From Okibacterium sp. HSC-33S16 (lineage in GTDB: Bacteria; Actinomycetota; Actinomycetes; Actinomycetales; Microbacteriaceae): a stretch of 64,000 nucleotides of DNA. The notes under the pieces were generated by a model. That model had not been told where the DNA came from. It made no database searches and saw only the letters and a list, made by a program, of their open reading frames with translations. Positions 8,965 through 17,781 of the stretch are shown in pieces. Within the stretch, counting starts at the first letter, position 1; each line of letters starts with the position of its first letter. Both the position numbers and the translations under genes were made by a program. The stretch spans positions 434,001 to 498,000 of the forward strand of contig NZ_JALJZZ010000002.1 of assembly GCF_024171565.1 (NCBI RefSeq), written 5' to 3'.

Positions 8965-10047
8965 TTAAGCGCGGGCGTCTGTCGCGAGCTCAGTGCGAAT
9001 GCCCTCGACAAAGGCATCGATGTCGGCTTCGGTCGTGTCAAACGAACACATCCACCGGACCTCGCGTTGTGCCGCATCCCAGTCGTAGAAGTGGAACTTT
9101 TCGCGCAACACCTCGATCGACTCGGCGGGCAGCGTCGCGAACACCGCGTTCGCCTGCGTCGGCTGACTGAACCTGAGACCCGTCACCGCACCGGTGGAAA
9201 CCAGCTCGTCGAGCGCGCCCCGAAGCCGTGCGGCCATCGCGTTGGCGTGCTGGGCCGAACGCAGCCACAAGTCACCCTCGAGCAGGGCGATGAGCTGGGC
9301 AGACACGAAACGGAGTTTTGACGCGAGTTGCATGTTGAGCTTGCGAAGAAAAATCAGGCCATCGGATGCGGCGGGGTTGAGAACGACGACCGCCTCACCA
9401 AACAGGAGACCGTTTTTCGTTCCGCCGAACGAGAGCACGTCGACGCCGGCGTCGGTCGTGAACGCCTTGAGCGGGACGCCGAGCGAAGCCGCCGCGTTGG
9501 CCAGCCGGGCACCGTCCATGTGCAGCGCCATTCCATGCGCGTGGGCGTGGTCGGCGATGGCGCGCACCTCGTCGACCGAGTACAGCGTTCCGAGTTCGGT
9601 CGACTGGGTGATGGAGACGACGAGCGGCTGAGCGCGGTGTTCGTCACCCCAGCCCCATGCCTCGAGATCAATCAGCTCGGGGGTGAGCTTGCCGTCCGGG
9701 GAGGGCACCGTCAACAGCTTGATGCCGCCGACGCGTTCGGGGGCTCCGCCCTCGTCGACGTTAATGTGCGCGGTGGATGCGGAGATGACCGCTCCCCAGC
9801 GCGGAAGCATGGACTGTAGCGCGGTGACATTGGCGCCGGTTCCGTTGAAGACGGGGAACACCTCAACGCCCTCGCCGAAGTGCGAGGCGAAAACCTCCTG
9901 CAGACGGGCGGTGTACACGTCGCCGCCATAGGAGACCTGGTGGCCGCCATTGGCCTGGACGATCGCGTCGAGTACTTCGGGGTGTGCGCCCGCGTAGTTG
10001 TCGCTTGCGAAGCCGCGGAAGTTAGGGTCGTGGAGAATTTCAGTCAC
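8965..10047 (-). CDS. Low-specificity L-threonine aldolase family (PLP-dependent)
   Basis: 360 aa starting at GTG 10047. Cleaves L-threonine or L-allo-threonine to glycine and acetaldehyde, or a related beta-hydroxy amino acid. The fold-type I PLP enzyme features are visible: FNGTGANVTALQ near residue 68, LHMDGARLANAA (Asp-Gly-Ala-Arg-Leu binding PLP), and the Schiff-base Lys in DVLSFGGTKNG. Follows the AHSA1-domain gene with only 4 nt between, so the two are translationally linked. Low-specificity aldolases of this clade may also act on other beta-hydroxy amino acids. Confidence 0.9.
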   Translation of the reverse strand: MTEILHDPNFRGFASDNYAGAHPEVLDAIVQANGGHQVSYGGDVYTARLQEVFASHFGEGVEVFPVFNGTGANVTALQSMLPRWGAVISASTAHINVDEGGAPERVGGIKLLTVPSPDGKLTPELIDLEAWGWGDEHRAQPLVVSITQSTELGTLYSVDEVRAIADHAHAHGMALHMDGARLANAAASLGVPLKAFTTDAGVDVLSFGGTKNGLLFGEAVVVLNPAASDGLIFLRKLNMQLASKLRFVSAQLIALLEGDLWLRSAQHANAMAARLRGALDELVSTGAVTGLRFSQPTQANAVFATLPAESIEVLREKFHFYDWDAAQREVRWMCSFDTTEADIDAFVEGIRTELATDARA

Positions 10048-10051
10048 TCAC

Positions 10052-10585
10052 TCAGCGTAATAGTCGTTCGTACTGTTCGTTGAGCACATCCCAGCCGTGT
10101 AGTTTGGCGGCTTCCCCGGTCATGGGCGGAATCTCAAGGCCCTGGGTGATGCCGTCGAGCGCGGTGAGGCAGAGGTGCCATCCCGCCGCGTAGCTGGCCG
10201 CGTTATCGCGGTCGTCGAACGTATGGCTGAGGCGAAGTACCGTCGCGTTCTCTGACGGAACCACCTCAAAATCGAGCGTGTCGTCGCCCCACGTGAGCGA
10301 CAGCATCCGCCCGGGTATGACGGAAAGGACCTCACCTTGACTTTCTGGTGGTTCCTCGTCGTCGTCGTCCGTGGTGGATTCGGGGAGAGACACCGGGCCT
10401 GTCGCTGTGAGGTCGCGTGACGGGTGGTAGGGCGCCCAGCCGGCCACGCGATGGCGGTCGGTGAGTGCGTGCCAGATCTCAGGAATTGTCGCGGGAAGCA
10501 CTCGCTCGAGCGTCAGCACAATGGCGTTGTCCAACGGTGCCACTCTGGCGTCGATCGGGTGCTGTGGTACCGCGGATTCGCTCAT
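10052..10585 (-). CDS. SRPBCC/AHSA1-domain protein
   Basis: 177 aa from ATG 10585, chosen because GAGGGGAC precedes it; an in-frame ATG at 10603 would add six residues without a ribosome site. The sequence has the Bet v1-like helix-grip pattern: LTLERVLPATIPEIWHALTDRHRVAGW at the start, a beta-rich middle including EVLSVIPGRMLSLTWGDDTLDFEV, and a C-terminal helix. An Asp/Glu-rich insert DDDDEEPPE lies in the middle. Proteins of this family bind hydrophobic ligands or act as Hsp90-activator-like regulators; the ligand is unknown. Upstream partner of threonine aldolase. Confidence 0.75.
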   Translation of the reverse strand: MSESAVPQHPIDARVAPLDNAIVLTLERVLPATIPEIWHALTDRHRVAGWAPYHPSRDLTATGPVSLPESTTDDDDEEPPESQGEVLSVIPGRMLSLTWGDDTLDFEVVPSENATVLRLSHTFDDRDNAASYAAGWHLCLTALDGITQGLEIPPMTGEAAKLHGWDVLNEQYERLLR

Positions 10586-10670
10586 GAGATGTCCCCTCGT
10601 CAATCGCCGAGGCGAAGCACGGCGACGTGTGCTTTCCAGTGTTGCCGTTCGCGAGGAGTTCGTCCAGAGA

Positions 10671-10907
10671 CTAACCGCCTACCAGTCCGGTCATCACCGA
10701 GCCAGCCGCGACAACTGCCGCGAGCAGAACGGCAGCGGCTCCGAGCGCGGCGACCGCGGGCCACCGCCGCCGTGACCGACGGGGAGGGGACGGCTCTGGG
10801 ATGTGGGCCGGGTTCACCATGGCGTGGTAGCGCAGCGGATTGAGCGGCGGCTCCGGCGTCTGCCGGGGAAGGCGAGGGGTGGATGAGGGCGTAGCGGGAA
10901 GAGTCAT
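10671..10907 (-). CDS. Small membrane protein, hypothetical
   Basis: 78 aa from ATG 10907 (MTLPATPSSTPRLP...). A Pro-rich N-terminal half of about 45 residues leads to a basic cluster PPRRSRRRW and a single transmembrane helix VAALGAAAVLLAAVVAAG. The predicted topology is N-terminus inside. I recognise no family. The ribosome site is weak (AGGACC). Alternative longer starts exist up to 10988 but look unlike protein. Lies upstream of the AHSA1/threonine aldolase pair in the same direction. Confidence 0.5.
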   Translation of the reverse strand: MTLPATPSSTPRLPRQTPEPPLNPLRYHAMVNPAHIPEPSPPRRSRRRWPAVAALGAAAVLLAAVVAAGSVMTGLVGG

Positions 10908-10988
10908 ATCCGGTCCTGTCGGGTAACGCACCGAGTGAGACCTGCAGCTTATAACTGAGGAACACTCAGTTTGTGGCCGGATACACAA

Positions 10989-11027
10989 ATCACCCCTGAA
11001 GATGTGTCAGACATCGTCAGGGGTGAT
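10989..11027 (-). terminator. Two-tier hairpin downstream of the ABC exporter genes
   Basis: 11-bp outer stem ATCACCCCTGA (10989-10999 with 11017-11027) plus an inner 5-bp stem GATGT/ACATC (11001-11005 with 11011-11015). It starts 19 nt past the permease stop on the minus strand. No strong U-tract. Confidence 0.6.
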
Positions 11028-11045
11028 CTGGGGGCACGCGGCGAA

Positions 11046-12167
11046 TTAGCTCTTGAGAGCCTCGCCCCACTTCACTCGAGCACCCATCTTGAGGAGCGAG
11101 TTCTGGTAGATCCGGGATCCGAGCGCGATGACCGCGATCGTTGAGACGACGAGGATCGCGAGCGACAGCAGCGGCTCCCACCACTCGGCCGAGCCGAGGA
11201 ACAGGCGCACGGGCATTCCCACCGGAGCGGAGAACGGCACGTACGACATGATCGCCAGCACCGTGGGGTTGTCGTTGAAAAAGATGACCAGGAAGTAGGG
11301 AATCATCACGAGCATGGTGACCGGGGTTGTGGTCGAGCCGATGTCCTCCTGGCGGGAAACCATGGACGCGGTCGCTGCGAAAAGTGCGGCGAGGAGCACG
11401 AAGCCAATCGCGAAGAAGACGACGAACCAGACGATCGGGGCGCCGAGCCCGGTGAGCAGGTCGGTTTGCCCGGTGATGGTCAGGCCGATGATCGACAACG
11501 CCGCAATCACGGCGATCTGACCGAAGGCGAGGATCGAGTTGCCGAGTACCTTGCCTGCCATGAGCGCCTGGACCGGAACGGCCGACATCAGGATCTCGAC
11601 GACACGCGTCTGCTTCTCCTCAACGACATTCTGCGCAATCGTCGAGCCGAATGTCATCGCCGACATGAAGAACACGAGCCCGAAGCCCAGGGCGACGAAG
11701 TAAACGATGAGCGGGTTTGCCGCAGTGTCATCGAGCAGGTGCACGGGCGGAGACATGCTCAACTGGCCGAGCAGCCCGCTGGGCACCTCGGTGTCGCCGA
11801 TGACGGCAATCCCGAGCGGGGTGGTGGAGTCGGGCACGATGGCCGCTTCGACGGTTCCGTCCTTCACGAGCGCTTCGGCCTTCTCGACGCTGGAGGCCTC
11901 GGTCACGTCGAGACCTTCTGCCCCAGAGACCGCCTGCGACGCGGTTCCGACGACCGCGACCTTCGTGTCGCTTACGTTTTGGGCCGAGAACCCACCGATC
12001 ACGATGGAGGCGAGAACGAGCAGTAGGAGAATTCCGGTGGAGATGAGAAACGCTTTGCTGCGCAGGCGCATCGTGATCTCACGCTCGGCGACAAGCCAGG
12101 TCGCCTGAACGGTGCTGGGTGCTGACGGCCGGGTGCGCGAGACACTGTCCGGGGTTGTGGTCGTCAT
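11046..12167 (-). CDS. ABC-2 type exporter permease (NatB-like)
   Basis: 373 aa. One N-terminal membrane helix (residues ~35-57, FLISTGILLLLVLASIVIGG), a large extracytoplasmic domain to about residue 150, then five to six helices. Between them is the NatB-type signature TFGSTIAQNVVEEKQTRVVEILMSAVP. It pairs with the upstream ATPase: the permease start overlaps the ATPase stop by 4 nt. Such pairs export Na+ or other small solutes; substrate unknown. Confidence 0.88.
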   Translation of the reverse strand: MTTTTPDSVSRTRPSAPSTVQATWLVAEREITMRLRSKAFLISTGILLLLVLASIVIGGFSAQNVSDTKVAVVGTASQAVSGAEGLDVTEASSVEKAEALVKDGTVEAAIVPDSTTPLGIAVIGDTEVPSGLLGQLSMSPPVHLLDDTAANPLIVYFVALGFGLVFFMSAMTFGSTIAQNVVEEKQTRVVEILMSAVPVQALMAGKVLGNSILAFGQIAVIAALSIIGLTITGQTDLLTGLGAPIVWFVVFFAIGFVLLAALFAATASMVSRQEDIGSTTTPVTMLVMIPYFLVIFFNDNPTVLAIMSYVPFSAPVGMPVRLFLGSAEWWEPLLSLAILVVSTIAVIALGSRIYQNSLLKMGARVKWGEALKS

Positions 12168-13048
12168 TTGATGACCTCCTTGAAGATTTCGGCGAGGGAC
12201 GGATGCTGCGGAGCGAACGTTGCCACGTCGCCCCGGCTCAGTGCGGAGCGGAGGACGTGTTGGGCGGTCGCTTCGGTGTCGGCGTCGAACAACGCATACC
12301 CACCGTCGAAGTCGACCACCGTTACACCGTCCTCAGCGCGCAGCCAGCCGGCGTCGCCGCTCGACACGAGCTCGTAGCGGAGCCGCGAGTGCTGGGCGCG
12401 GAGCCCCTCGCGTGAACCGGAAGCCCGGATACGGCCGTCGGCAATGATGACGAGGTCGTCGCAGAGTCGTTCGACGATGTCGAGCTGGTGCGACGAGAAC
12501 AGTACGGGTGCTCCGGCCGTGGCGCGGTCCTTGAGCACACCGACGACAACGTCGACGGCGAGCGGGTCGAGTCCGGAGAACGGCTCGTCGAGTATGAGGA
12601 CCTCGGGATCGTGCACCAGCGCTGCGGCGATCTGGGCGCGCTGCTGGTTCCCAAGCGAGAGGCTCTCAACGGCGTCGTTACTGCGCTCGCCGAGGCCTAG
12701 TCGTTCGAGCAGTTCGCGGGCGTTGCGGCGGGCGGCCTCGGTGGTGAAGCCGTGCAGCCGAGCCAGATAGACGAGCTGCTCCTCGACCTTCATCTTCGGG
12801 TAGAGCCCACGCTCTTCCGGCATGTAGCCGAACCGTCGACGATCGTCTGGAGTGAGCCGGCTGCCGCCGAGGCTGACCGTGCCGGCGTTGGTGCTCAGCA
12901 CACCGAGGATGATGCGCATGGTGGTGGTCTTGCCGGCGCCGTTGCCGCCGACAAATCCGGTCATGCGGCCGGGTGCGACGTCAAAGCTGACGTCGGTGAG
13001 CACCTGCCGCGTGCCATATGTCTTGGTGACATTTCGAATCTCGAGCAT
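12164..13048 (-). CDS. ABC transporter ATP-binding protein (NatA-like)
   Basis: 294 aa from ATG 13048. Walker A GGNGAGKTTT near residue 35, Q-loop region YMPEERGLYPKMKVEEQLVYL, signature segment ESLSLGNQQRAQIAAALVHDP (an LSxGNQQ variant typical of NatA-type exporters rather than LSGGQ), Walker B VLILDEPFSGLDPLA, H-loop FSSHQ. A C-terminal ~80-residue extension follows the ATPase core (DUF4162-like), as in exporters of this class. Powers the downstream permease at 11046-12167. Confidence 0.92.
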   Translation of the reverse strand: MLEIRNVTKTYGTRQVLTDVSFDVAPGRMTGFVGGNGAGKTTTMRIILGVLSTNAGTVSLGGSRLTPDDRRRFGYMPEERGLYPKMKVEEQLVYLARLHGFTTEAARRNARELLERLGLGERSNDAVESLSLGNQQRAQIAAALVHDPEVLILDEPFSGLDPLAVDVVVGVLKDRATAGAPVLFSSHQLDIVERLCDDLVIIADGRIRASGSREGLRAQHSRLRYELVSSGDAGWLRAEDGVTVVDFDGGYALFDADTEATAQHVLRSALSRGDVATFAPQHPSLAEIFKEVIK

Positions 13049-13189
13049 GTGAAGCCCTTTCGGTGAACGTAAGCCAACGGTACGGCGGGCGAGCAGCGCG
13101 GAGCATCCGTCTGGGGAAGGGTCTTTCGTCTCCGCCGTGCGGGGGAGACGGCGCTATCCTTCGAGAGGATCACGTGCTTTGCTGGCTGC

Positions 13190-13630
13190 ATGGCAACCGA
13201 GTGGACCCTGACCGTCGACTGCGCAGACCCGATGCGGCTAGCCGCCTTTTGGAAGCGAGCCCTCGGGTATCGGGATCGGCCAGCACCCGGTGGATTTCGT
13301 TCGTGGCATGACTGGTTCTCGAGCATCGGCGTTCCCGAGGCGGAATGGAACGACGGTGCCTACATCGACGATCCAAGCGGGACGCTGCCGCGCATTTCGT
13401 TCCTCCGCGTCCCTGAAAGCAAGATCGTGAAGAACCGAATGCACATAGACGTGCAAGCGGGTGGAGGGAGGGCCGAACCTCTCGCCGTTCGATGGCCGCG
13501 CGTGCGTGCTGCGGTCGCCGAGCTTGTCGACGCCGGTGCCGTGCTGGTTCGCCAGTATGACGACCCCGAGGGGCGACCGGATCACGTCGTGATGACCGAC
13601 CCGGAGGGCAACGAGTTCTGCGTGGTCTGA
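13190..13630 (+). CDS. VOC-superfamily (glyoxalase-like) protein
   Basis: 146 aa, ATG 13190. The start reads MATEWTLTVDCADPMRLAAFWKRALGY, a single-domain vicinal-oxygen-chelate start, and the end reads MTDPEGNEFCVV, the second metal-ligand strand pattern of Glyoxalase_6-type proteins. The DxxDPxGTLPRISFLRVPE segment is also typical. Members include dioxygenases, isomerases and antibiotic-binding proteins; substrate unknown. Divergent from natA. Confidence 0.82.
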   Translation: MATEWTLTVDCADPMRLAAFWKRALGYRDRPAPGGFRSWHDWFSSIGVPEAEWNDGAYIDDPSGTLPRISFLRVPESKIVKNRMHIDVQAGGGRAEPLAVRWPRVRAAVAELVDAGAVLVRQYDDPEGRPDHVVMTDPEGNEFCVV

Positions 13631-13691
13631 ACGGTGCTCATCGGGTCCTCCGGTGGCGCCCTGTTGTTCCCGCCAGGCCTACGCTGGGTGA

Positions 13692-14900
13692 GTGATTCGA
13701 GTGTCTCTGACCCGCCGCGCTACGGACTGCCCGCGGTTGCCGCGAGATGTGTTGGTGCTCGGTGTCGTGGCCTTCTTCGTGATGGTCGGGTTCGGTGTTG
13801 TTGTTCCGGTTCTCCCGGTCTATGTGGCCACCTTCGGCGTCGGGTATGTCGAGGTCGGCGCCGTCGTTTCGGCGTTCGCGCTTCTGCGGTTTGTCACCAG
13901 TCCGTTTTGTGGTCGGCTCATCGACCTCGTCGGCGAGCGGGTGCTTCTTGCGGTTGGCATCGGAATCGTCGCCCTGTCGAGCGGGCTCGTCGGGATCGCG
14001 CACAGCTACGTCGATGTGTTGTTGCTGCGGGGAGCCGGCGGCATCGGCTCGGCCATGTTCACGGTGTCGGCCATGACGCTCCTCCTCGGCTCGACAGTGC
14101 CGACGCAACGCGGCCGAGCGGTTGGCTTCTATCAGGGCGGCTTCCTCATTGGCGGCATGGCTGGACCGGCGATCGGCGGGGTGTTGGCCGCGATCTCGCT
14201 CACGGCCCCGTTCTTCTTCTATGCCGGGACGCTCGCGATTGCCGGACTCGTCGGCATTGTTTTGCTGCGTCCACGGTCGCGGGAAGTTGGGGGCCCGGCG
14301 CGGGTCGACGCTGTACCTTTCCGGGCCGTCCTCAGAGACACCCGATTCCGAGTGGCAGTGCTGGCGAACTTCGCCAACGGCTGGACCTCACTCGGCGTGA
14401 GGAGTGCGCTTATTCCGGTGCTCGTCGTGGACGTCCTGCGTGGTGAACCGGCGTGGACCGGCATCGCCTTCGCGATAGCGGCGGTGGCTCAGACCCTCGC
14501 ACTGGGACCCGCGGGCAAGTTCGTGGATACCGTCGGGCGAAGACCTGCCATCCTCGGGGCCTATGCCGTCGCGGCACTCACCATTCTCGGTATTTCGTTC
14601 TCGCCGAATATGGTCGTCCTCACCGTGCTGCTCGCCGTCTACGGGGTGGCTGCCGCGTTCATGGGAACCGCACCAGCGGCCGCGGTTGGTGACGCGACGG
14701 CCGGAGCGAAGGGCGGTCGTCCGGTCGCGGTGTTCTCGATGGCCAGCGATCTGGGGGCCATTGTCGGCCCCCTGGTTGCCGGGTGGCTGGTGGACACCGC
14801 CTCGTTCCCGCTGGCGTTTGGTCTGGCCGCGCTATTCCTCGCCGCCGCGTCGCTTTTCGCCATCCGAATGCCACGCGAGAGCATCGTTTCATCCCCGTGA
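13692..14900 (+). CDS. MFS transporter (DHA-type drug/metabolite exporter)
   Basis: 402 aa from GTG 13692 with twelve hydrophobic segments and two-fold internal similarity. The loop 2-3 region SPFCGRLIDLVGERVLL fits the MFS motif A (GxLaDrxGrkxxl), repeated in the second half as GPAGKFVDTVGRRPAIL. The TM5 region GGFLIGGMAGPAIGGVLA resembles motif C of antiporters, suggesting export. Substrate unknown. Start codon is not firmly set; other GTG codons follow closely. Confidence 0.85.
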   Translation: MIRVSLTRRATDCPRLPRDVLVLGVVAFFVMVGFGVVVPVLPVYVATFGVGYVEVGAVVSAFALLRFVTSPFCGRLIDLVGERVLLAVGIGIVALSSGLVGIAHSYVDVLLLRGAGGIGSAMFTVSAMTLLLGSTVPTQRGRAVGFYQGGFLIGGMAGPAIGGVLAAISLTAPFFFYAGTLAIAGLVGIVLLRPRSREVGGPARVDAVPFRAVLRDTRFRVAVLANFANGWTSLGVRSALIPVLVVDVLRGEPAWTGIAFAIAAVAQTLALGPAGKFVDTVGRRPAILGAYAVAALTILGISFSPNMVVLTVLLAVYGVAAAFMGTAPAAAVGDATAGAKGGRPVAVFSMASDLGAIVGPLVAGWLVDTASFPLAFGLAALFLAAASLFAIRMPRESIVSSP

Positions 14901-14955
14901 CCGTGCTTCGGGCGGGAAATCGAGGGGTCCGTCGCGGATAGCGGGTCGGACACTC

Positions 14956-14986
14956 CACCTGACCTCCCGAAACTTCGGGTCAGGTG
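14956..14986. terminator. Bidirectional hairpin between MFS gene and response regulator
   Basis: 9-bp stem CACCTGACC/GGTCAGGTG (14956-14964 with 14978-14986) sits between the two converging genes and overlaps the last codons of the response regulator. Confidence 0.5.
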
Positions 14987-15669
14987 CCAGGGACCGCGAC
15001 GCCGTGCTCGTAGGCGTAGACCACGGCCTGGATCCGGTCCCGCAGACCGAGCTTCTGCAACACCTTGGACACGTGCGACTTCACGGTGGCCTCACCCACG
15101 AACAGTTGCTGGGCGATTTCGGCGTTGGACAAGCCCTGCGCCACAAGTGAGAGCACTTCACCCTCACGATCGGTAAGGGTGTCGAGCGCGTCCGGCCGCA
15201 CACGAGTCGCCACCCCAGAGACTCGAGCTGCAGCATCCGCGTGGCCGCCGAACCGCTCGATCACGCGACGGGTGACCGCTGGAGCAAGCAGAGCGTCGCC
15301 GGAGGCCACGACCCGAACGGCATCGATGAGTTGCTCTGGAGTCGAGTTCTTGAGCAGGAACCCGCTTGCTCCCGCGGACAGTGCCTCAAAGAGATAGTCG
15401 TCGCGGTCGAAGGTGGTGAGGATGAGAACGGCGGATGTTCCCTCGTCGTCCGCGATGATGCGTCGCGTGGCTTCCAACCCGTCCATGTCGGGCATCTGCA
15501 CGTCCATGCAGATCACGTCGGGGTGGAGCTCGACGGCTCGGGCAAGCGCCTCGGTGCCGGTAGCCGCTTCTCCCACTACCTCGATGTCGGGTTGCGAGCC
15601 GAGGATGATGCGAAAGCCCGCCCGAACCATCTCGTGGTCGTCAGCGAGGAGCACTCGAGTAGTGGTCAT
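14980..15669 (-). CDS. LuxR/NarL-family response regulator
   Basis: 229 aa. Receiver domain residues ~5-120 with acidic pocket LLADDHEMVR, phospho-acceptor Asp56 in ICMDVQMPDMDGL, Thr in LTTFDRDDY and Lys in FLLKNSTPEQL. A NarL/LuxR helix-turn-helix occupies residues ~165-220 (LTDREGEVLSLVAQGLSNAEIAQQLFVGEATVKSHV). Start ATG 15669 overlaps the kinase stop by 4 nt, so the two form a coupled two-component system, typical of DesKR/LiaSR-like actinobacterial pairs. Target genes are not evident locally. Confidence 0.94.
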   Translation of the reverse strand: MTTTRVLLADDHEMVRAGFRIILGSQPDIEVVGEAATGTEALARAVELHPDVICMDVQMPDMDGLEATRRIIADDEGTSAVLILTTFDRDDYLFEALSAGASGFLLKNSTPEQLIDAVRVVASGDALLAPAVTRRVIERFGGHADAAARVSGVATRVRPDALDTLTDREGEVLSLVAQGLSNAEIAQQLFVGEATVKSHVSKVLQKLGLRDRIQAVVYAYEHGVAVPGT

Positions 15670-17006
15670 CGTGCGGTCTCCTGTGGGGCTGGTGTCGATG
15701 CATCGTCGGGCGTGATGGGCGGCGCTTCGGTATCGGGAATGCGGGCGCGCACGAGGTACCCACCCCGGGCCCGCGGCCCGAGTTCAAGCGTTCCGCCCAG
15801 CGCATCGACACGCTCGCGCATTCCGATGTGGCCCAGACCGCCCGCCCGGGGTTGCGAGGGCACCGACCCGGTGTTCGCGACCTCCAGCTCCACAGCCCCG
15901 GGCAAGTAGCGCACGCGCACATCTGCTGTCGCGGCGGTTCCCGCGTACTTGCGGGCGTTGGTGAGCGCCTCCTGCGCGATGCGATAGAGGCTCAGGCGCA
16001 CCAACCCCGGCACCTCACGTGGCTCGCCGATCATCTCAAGCGTGGTGGGCAGCCCGGACGCTGTCGAGTCGGCGGCGAGGGCATCCAGCGAATTGAGGCC
16101 GAGAGTCGACGCGCTCGTCGATGCGGAGTCGTCGACCGGTTCGGACTCGCGAAGCGTGTGCAGGAGCTTCTGCAGCTCGTCGATTGCCGTGCGGGCGCCG
16201 AGCTCAACATTCGACAGCGCATCGCGCGCCATGGCCGGATTCGAGTCGAGCACCGTTCGAGCAGCCCCAGCCTGCACCCCCATGACTGACACATGGTGGG
16301 CAACAACGTCGTGCAGCTCCCGGGCGATCCGCACTCGCTCAAGCGCGACCGCTTGCTGCTCGGTGCGCTCCCGCTCCCGCTCCAGCTCCGCGGTGCGAAA
16401 TTCCAACAAAGCTTTCTGACGTGCCGACGCGTACGAACGGTCACCGAAGTAATAGGCACCGCCGAAGTAGAGCAGATTGGTGAGGATCTGGATCATCAGG
16501 TAAGCCACGAGCGGCGAGAACGCGCCCACCCGTGAGAACCCCTCGAGCGCGTCCGGGTCGGTGGTCTGCCGGAACATCGCGATAACCAACCAGCCGAGCA
16601 TCGCCGCGATGATGACCGCGCGCACGACGAGTGCGGTGCGCCGGTTATCGACCCACGCACCCACCGCGTAGAGCGCCATGAACAGGGTGATGTTGCAGAT
16701 CAGCAGTTCGGGCACATGCAGTTCGCCGCCGACGATGAATGCGACAGATACGACGACCGCCACGGTGTTCGGAAACCGGCGTCGAAGTGCGAGCGGCAGG
16801 GTGATGAGCACCGCCCACATGAGGCTCAGCCACATTGGTGCCGGATCCTCGTAGAGGCCAGCCACCTGGTAGAGCATGAGGCTGAATAGCGTCCCGACGA
16901 AGAGCACGGCGGCGAGGATCGCGTCGGCGCGCAACTGCGTGGGCGTCACGGCCGGGCGGCGCCAGGTCGCATCGTTCGGGTCGAGCGCGGGCACAGGAAT
17001 CGACAT
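15666..17006 (-). CDS. Sensor histidine kinase (HisKA_3, DesK/LiaS type)
   Basis: About 446 aa from ATG 17006 (a GTG directly upstream at 17009 would add one residue). Five or six transmembrane helices between residues 28 and 185 with short loops, so sensing is probably within the membrane. A coiled region (about 195-225, LEFRTAELERERERTEQQ) precedes the dimerisation/phosphotransfer helix RIARELHDVVAHHVSVM with phospho-acceptor His about 232. A C-terminal HATPase domain follows (N-box NARKYAG, G-box GGLGHIGMRERV). Partner of the overlapping response regulator. Confidence 0.94.
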   Translation of the reverse strand: MSIPVPALDPNDATWRRPAVTPTQLRADAILAAVLFVGTLFSLMLYQVAGLYEDPAPMWLSLMWAVLITLPLALRRRFPNTVAVVVSVAFIVGGELHVPELLICNITLFMALYAVGAWVDNRRTALVVRAVIIAAMLGWLVIAMFRQTTDPDALEGFSRVGAFSPLVAYLMIQILTNLLYFGGAYYFGDRSYASARQKALLEFRTAELERERERTEQQAVALERVRIARELHDVVAHHVSVMGVQAGAARTVLDSNPAMARDALSNVELGARTAIDELQKLLHTLRESEPVDDSASTSASTLGLNSLDALAADSTASGLPTTLEMIGEPREVPGLVRLSLYRIAQEALTNARKYAGTAATADVRVRYLPGAVELEVANTGSVPSQPRAGGLGHIGMRERVDALGGTLELGPRARGGYLVRARIPDTEAPPITPDDASTPAPQETAR

Positions 17007-17067
17007 CACAGCTCAACGCTAGCGAGGCCGCGTGCGTGAAGCATCCGCCGCTCGGCGGAGTTTGCGA

Positions 17068-17736
17068 TCAGCTCCCCTCAGGAGCAGTGAGGATCGAACG
17101 CATAAAGAAAGCGGATGCCGCATCGGCCTCCCACAGGCGCGTCACTTCGGTCGCCAGTTGGGTTTCGAGACCGGCCAGGGCTCGCACCGCGAAGACGGTG
17201 ACGCTCGCCGACGCCGCCGACTTCTCGAATCCGTTCGCGATTGCGCGCGCCCAGGTTTCGGCGGCCGCCTTCGCGGCAGCGTAGTTTGCTCCGCCGGGCA
17301 TCGGCCGGTCGAGGGTCGTCGTCGAGACGAGAGCGAGCCGCCCGGCATCGGAGGCTTGCAGGTCGTCGACGAACACGCGGGTGGTGTTACGCAGGGTGGT
17401 GACGATGCGGGAGTGCAGAAAGTCCCAGTCCTCGTCGCTCTGGCCAGCCAGTCCGCCGCCGCCGCGCCAACCGCCGACGAGGTGAATGAGGCCGTCGATT
17501 CGGCCGTGATCCTCGTGGACACGATCGCCCAAACGGGCCACCTCATCGAGGTGGGCGAGATTGCAGATCATGCCCGTGGCATCCGGAACCGTCTCGACCA
17601 AATCGCGCATGCGCTCGTCGTGAGAACCGACAGCGATCACCCGCGCTCCCGCCGAGGCCAACTCGCGACAGACGGCGATGCCTGCGGCGCTCGTGGCGCC
17701 GGCGACGAGGACGAGTTTTCCGGAGATGTCGGTCAT
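17068..17736 (-). CDS. Short-chain dehydrogenase/reductase (SDR)
   Basis: 222 aa. Rossmann motif LVLVAGATSAAGIAVCRELA near residue 9, LVGGWRGGG in place of the usual NNAG strand region, Ser in LVSTTT and the YAAAKAAAETW segment giving the catalytic YxxxK. A classical oxidoreductase of unknown substrate. ATG 17736 is 46 nt from the divergent phospholipase start. The short C-terminus makes it smaller than the usual ~250 aa. Confidence 0.85.
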   Translation of the reverse strand: MTDISGKLVLVAGATSAAGIAVCRELASAGARVIAVGSHDERMRDLVETVPDATGMICNLAHLDEVARLGDRVHEDHGRIDGLIHLVGGWRGGGGLAGQSDEDWDFLHSRIVTTLRNTTRVFVDDLQASDAGRLALVSTTTLDRPMPGGANYAAAKAAAETWARAIANGFEKSAASASVTVFAVRALAGLETQLATEVTRLWEADAASAFFMRSILTAPEGS

Positions 17737-17781
17737 GTATTCATTCTGGCCGCGAGCTGGGGTTTCGTGCCAAGATCAACC

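Noticed and set aside
17032-17781. 250-residue extension of the phospholipase upstream of its Tat signal
   Set aside because: Runs opposite the SDR gene; the twin-arginine signal must be N-terminal.
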